Shown here: positions 59,761-64,000 of the stretch, in pieces | Position numbering within the stretch: position 1 is the stretch's first letter | Layout: each line of letters opens with the position of its first letter | Assembly: GCA_019055375.1 (NCBI GenBank) | Contig: JAHQIW010001530.1 | Span: 36,762 to 100,761 of the forward strand | DNA: 64,000 nucleotides | Origin: Parelaphostrongylus tenuis | Lineage: Eukaryota; Nematoda; Chromadorea; Rhabditida; Metastrongylidae | Reading direction: 5' to 3' | Notes under the pieces: model-generated | What the model was told of the DNA's origin: nothing | Seen by the model: only the letters and a program-made list of their open reading frames with translations | The model's database searches: none | Translations under genes and position numbers: made by a program

Positions 59761-60889
59761 CCACATTTGAACAGACAGAAGAGTTTTTTATTCCGTTCGA
59801 GTATTGCTGCAAAATTAACTGGTTGTTTTTAGCTGATGAAGTGATCAACAAATTCCAATTTTTGCGTTTGCTTCGCTTTTTACCTATGTGTACTATCGGT
59901 TTTTTTTCCTGTACTCTGTTGAGGATAACACATAACCATCGGAATGACAATCTCATAGACATCCCATTTCACTTCGTATCATTTCGTTGACAATTTACCC
60001 ACCAATTATGAAAATTGAGCAATTGATAAAGAAGCGGAAATCAAAACTTATGAGAGCCTGAATAATCCAAATGTGGCTAAGTAATTTAACTCTTTCAAGG
60101 CCACGTGTACCACTCATGGTACCCACTCATTTTCGTCGTTTTCTCGTCGACCATAAGCTTTTCATTACACTTCAAGTAGTCATTGAATAGCTGAAAAAAA
60201 TTGCGGTTTTGATCGTATAGTTGGTTTTTGAAGATGATTTTCCTTTGAGCTGTAGCAGCAAAGAGAATATCGCGTTTTTTTCTTTGGAGTGCACAGTCAC
60301 AGTGTAATTTGCACTGGTGTTTACATGGTCTTTTCGCATAGCAAAGATTTTTAACCAACGTTTTAGTAATGATTCGCTAGCATGAGAACTGGCGAGTCTG
60401 TATATAAAGTTAGTTTTCAAACTCAATGGAAAGGTATGTTTTTAATAAGCTGTAAGAACGGTGAAAAAGAAACTGTAATTCGCTTCGAATTTCATGCACT
60501 GTGCAGCAGCTTTTTTGACATTCTATTCACTCATGCCTCATAACTCATGTCAAAAAAGGCTGTCAGAGCACTGGACGAAATTTAGCCATGTGAACAAGAA
60601 GGACTGCGGAAATGACTAGTACTATAGACTACATCCAAACAATCACAAGACTCATTCATGTTTCATAAGAGTACAAGATACCTTCCTGTTAATTACAAAT
60701 TCTTGAAAACTAACGACAAAACTTTGAAACTAGTTGTACATGCTTCAAATTTAACAGTAAACCCTAAAAATTGACCGTAAGCAGTAGAGTCAGCGTGACT
60801 AGGTTCTATGTCGATATCGACTACGAATGCCACTACCGTTTACGATTGGGTGCTGACAGATAGAAGCGCTGTAGGGTAGAAAAACTGAT

Positions 60890-61050
60890 ACCATAGCGGG
60901 CATCAGTAGTGCCACGGATTAAAGCACGCGCCCCGGGAACGATGTGAAACGGATTCGAATCTTACCTGGTGCAATAGTTTTGCACATCACTCTACATTGC
61001 GGGGTATAGATAATATCATACTGCCACTAAGGGCGGTTAAATAAAAAAGG
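60890..61050 (+). mobile_element. SINE family B with 3' hairpin tail
   Basis: Head with acggattcgaatcttacc as box B, a body, and a 3' end ccactaagggcggttaaata that can fold and leads into an A-rich tail. The same tail (ccgctgaaagcggttaaataa) ends the copy at 30065-30215 and, more loosely, that at 47880-48030. Confidence 0.6.
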
Positions 61051-62179
61051 AGAATTCTGTTTGATAACCGTAAACCTTTAAAATTCAGTAAAAAGTGACT
61101 ATAATCTCTGGAATTTAACCACAAATCCTTGAAGATTACCTATAAATATTCAAAGATCAATCCCGATTCCTTAAACAATAACTTTGAATCCTCAAAAAAT
61201 AACAATAAATCTTGAAATTTAATTCCATTTTAGTTAACCTCTTCTAGCGGTGATCTGATGTTTCAGATATACCCACTGATGTAGAGTGATGGGCAAATCT
61301 TTCATCAGGCTGGACTTGAGCCCACATCTCAGTCTATCCGGGAGCGCATGCTTTGACCCGCTGCACTACTGACGTCCGTTTTGCACACCACTTTTCTACG
61401 CTACAAAGCACCTATCTTCCATCGACCAGATGTCAGCGGCCTGGCCCAGGTAGTCGCCTATCGGCATTGTACCAATCACGCTGACTGATATTGGGTATTA
61501 GTTATCAAACATTATTCCTTTTTATTTAGCCGCACCTTACTCATTCCGGGAACTCGTGCTGAAAACTGTTCAGCTGTCACTTCTTCACTGATACAATGTG
61601 ATACAATGAAAATCCATTGCAAAAATCTTAATAGAAACCCATAATGGCACGAACTTTCTACACAACCTATTAGATGTACGTTTACAACATTAACACACTG
61701 CTTGCAAGCAGTAAAAATAAACAATTTAAACACATCACACAGAATAATAATCGAAAGGAGTATTCACTAAAGAAAATTTTTTTAATATTAACAATTCGTT
61801 TTATACTTTTCAGCACTAAAGCGATAAACCAATTTTATCAACTAGAAGTAATTGAAATTGTTTACCAACGCTATTCAAAGTGTCATTACACTGAACACTT
61901 TTCTGCGATCTCCCAGGCAACATACAATATCGCTCTCTGCAGAACTTTCTGAGCTTTCTTTTGGCACAGATTTGTCTACTTACTTCATCATAGCCGCATA
62001 ACAAAGCCTTTACGACGTTTGCTGCTTAACGAGTACGAATTGAGACGCGATGCACAGACCGCCTACGCGACCACCAACCATGCAAAGGTTCAAGTATTTG
62101 TGTTCAGGCAAACAGCGTTTCGATTCTACGCTGAGTTTCGCCATGACGCCAAAAGTATGGACAAATTTGGGTGCCAAAA

Positions 62180-62365
62180 GAAAGCTCAGGATATTCTGCA
62201 CAAAGTGGTACTAGAGTGGTACCTGAGAGATGATAGAAATGTGTTCAGGCTGATGGCGCATACTTTGAATAGTGTTACTAAGCAATTTCGATTACTTCTG
62301 GCTACTAAATTTAGTGTTTATTACTCTAGAGTCAAAACTAATGAGAAGACCTAATAATCCGCATC
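62180..62365 (+). mobile_element. mariner 3' end fragment
   Basis: Sequence from tgatagaaatgtgttcagg to actctagagtcaaaactaat matches the C-terminal end and 3' terminal segment of the mariner at 27255-27395. It lies about 100 bases downstream of the sphingomyelin synthase exon on the opposite strand. Confidence 0.6.
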
Positions 62366-62466
62366 GCGGTAACCGAATGAGAAAGATTAATAGCATGCAT
62401 CGATAAATATTATCAATACATACTGATTCACAGTGAAGATTTCAGATCGTAATACACATTAACAAC

Positions 62467-62810
62467 CAAAGTCTACTCATTGGAGCATTAGGACGATCCT
62501 CTTTCGGCATCTCAAACATTTGATGATACGCCCAAAATATATGACTGGCTAACCAATATGCAATCAAAACATCCATTGTATTATGTCCTCCTGACACCAC
62601 CAGAGCGCTGATTCCGAGAATTTTCATTGGAGCTGCAAGGTACCTGGAATCGGATGAGATCAGAACTCAAGGGACGTGAGTGAAAGAGAAGCTCAAGACA
62701 AACCTCAACCAGACAAGTCCTTTCGGAGTATATTGCAGTTGTTCAAAATACATTATGGTCAACACGACCGTATGTCCACTAAACATCAAGTCAAAACGGA
62801 GAATTTTTTC
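62467..62810 (-). CDS. sphingomyelin synthase family, two catalytic exons
   Basis: SMS-family enzymes are multi-pass Golgi or plasma-membrane proteins that move a phosphoryl head group from phosphatidylcholine to ceramide, or make the ethanolamine analogue. Exon 62810-62704 encodes the D3 motif region, DLMFSGHTVVLT. Exon 62643-62467 continues in phase with SGGHNTMDVLIAYWL and FWAYHQMFEMPKED, the D4 motif region. The putative catalytic triad is visible: His in SGHT, then His and Asp in HNTMD. Two deviations: the usual Cys-Gly before DxxFSGHT is Arg-Phe, and the usual aromatic Tyr of HYTxD is Asn. Splice sites are GT/AG and no stop lies inside the exons. I could not find the N-terminal membrane segments, which may lie past the window end, or the C-terminal exon. 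Confidence 0.82.
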
Positions 62811-62819
62811 CTGACGAGA

Positions 62820-64000
62820 GGTAAGCCTCAATGTGACGACTTAGGTCAAAAACCTAAAATCACAATCATTGTGGCATTCAGTATAGAAAAACGAATAAAA
62901 GCCTAATCTGAGAAAACCATATCTAACGGACCATTTGCAAACTAAAGCTAATAAACCTGATAAAAGAAAAGCATATAATTGATAAAGCTCTCAGCGTTGA
63001 GCAATCCCTGAGGGATTCGTCATTCATTCGAGTCCATCAAACATCACTTGAAGTAATACCAATGAATATCTGACCTTTGCGGTGACTAGTAATGGCTTGC
63101 TCCATTGTAACAAGTTACCACCGCTAACCTCTTAAGCAAGTCTGGCATCAATTCACTGTTTCGGCGAGACTGGAAACCATGGAGTGCCTAGAGCGCGGGA
63201 TCGAACCACTGACGAATGCGTTGTGCCGTCTCTAACCACAGCCCCACATGCGCCCATGAAACCGATTAAGACAGCAACTATTACATCGTTCTAGCACGGA
63301 TACGAGGCTTATGTGTGTAACACAATAGAGATGAGGGCTTAAAAGAGCTTTTTGCCAACAGGATAAAAAGGCCACAAACCGCATTAGGATCCAATCGGAT
63401 GAAACTGAAGAACGATTATTAGAGCGGTGCTCTACCGGGAAAATAGAATCGGACGACAAGGAACACGAACACCCAGGAAGACGAAGAGCGACCGTGAGCA
63501 ATTCGACACAAATTATCGGTTCTGAGAAAGACGAAACGCGTCGAAACGGTAGACGAGTAGATTTATCGGCTCTTCCAGATTAGAAGGCGACAAATGAAAA
63601 ACCGATCTCATTCGCTGAAGAGGAGATTTTTATAGGAATGTTAGTAATTAACCGATAGAGAGCTAAGACTTTGAACTACTTCTCAACGTCGCCGCTTTTT
63701 CAAAACACCCTTTTATGTCGCTGTAAACTCCACACAAAACTAGCACATATTTCTCGTCCGACAGAGCTCTTTCTTTGGACTATTAATAATCATAGGAGGG
63801 CATAGTGCTTTCTAATGTCTATGATGTGCCTATATCCTGAGAAGACCGTTTCTTTGCAACGCAGCAGGTAACATAAGCTGAATTCGATGTGTGAGAAAGG
63901 AGGATCTAAAGCCTATCTACGTCGCGGTGCTGGTGGCGGCCATGTGAACTGCTAACACGATACTTTTCTAAGCGTTCATAAGCTCAAAAGCCGACGATCG
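62820..64000. other. upstream of sphingomyelin synthase exons; no further exon found
   Basis: The N-terminal transmembrane exons of the synthase should lie in this direction. I searched both frames of the minus strand and found none that fits; they may be beyond the window. A SINE A copy sits at 63060-63260. Confidence 0.4.
63060..63260 (-). mobile_element. SINE family A copy
   Basis: Box B complement cgggatcgaaccactga and head complement ctaaccacagccccacatg, preceded by the body (aatatctgacctttgcggtg). Confidence 0.55.

Noticed and set aside
62019..62354. 111-codon plus-strand ORF
   Set aside because: Its second half is the mariner 3' end, in a frame unrelated to transposase.
1..64000. CRISPR arrays, bacterial operons, rRNA or phage genes
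   Set aside because: No regularly spaced identical repeats, no ribosome-binding-site-led gene chains and no rRNA core sequence; the window is eukaryotic.

Overview
The window looks like a piece of nematode nuclear genome, most likely a strongylid such as a hookworm. The reasons are AT-rich DNA, genes built from short exons with TTTTCAG/TTTTAG acceptors and GTAAGT-type donors, protein matches to animal families, and a very dense load of degenerate mariner elements, tRNA-derived SINEs and fold-back elements. The genus is an inference. There are no bacterial operons, rRNA genes or CRISPR arrays. Most long open frames here are chance frames in repeats, and I have left them out.

Layout. 1-10.8 kb: repeat-rich DNA with SINEs, fold-back elements and an AT microsatellite, and only weak gene candidates. 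10.8-28.9 kb: a recently rearranged block. It holds two damaged copies of exons from a Dbl-family RhoGEF (ECT2-like), a large inverted duplication of about 3.25 kb, six half-copies of mariner transposase, and three copies of a roughly 1.3-1.9 kb flank. 29-32 kb: repeats, including a palindromic mariner fragment. 32.2-38.5 kb, minus strand: a well-resolved 11-exon importin-alpha (karyopherin-alpha) gene whose introns are full of mobile elements. It carries one single-base frame break, and a degenerate nematode telomere-type hexamer array sits just upstream of its start codon. 39-50 kb: a possible GC-richer promoter area, fold-back elements, a dead Tc1/IS630-type transposase, microsatellites, dispersed repeats and some orphan exon candidates. 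50.5-53.2 kb, minus strand, with possible 5' exons up to 57.6 kb: a multi-KH-domain RNA-binding protein of the FUBP/KHSRP type, with four single-base frame disruptions. 57.6-62.2 kb: repeats and transposon relics. 62.4-62.8 kb, minus strand: two adjacent exons of a sphingomyelin synthase-family membrane enzyme.

The three real genes (nuclear import receptor, KH RNA-binding protein, sphingolipid synthase) are ordinary housekeeping families and form no shared pathway. The most unusual material is structural: the nested duplication/palindrome at 11-29 kb, the mariner-derived fold-backs, the telomere-like array beside the importin gene, and single-base indels that affect reading frames in two genes (either assembly errors or real decay). 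I found no convincing new multi-gene system.
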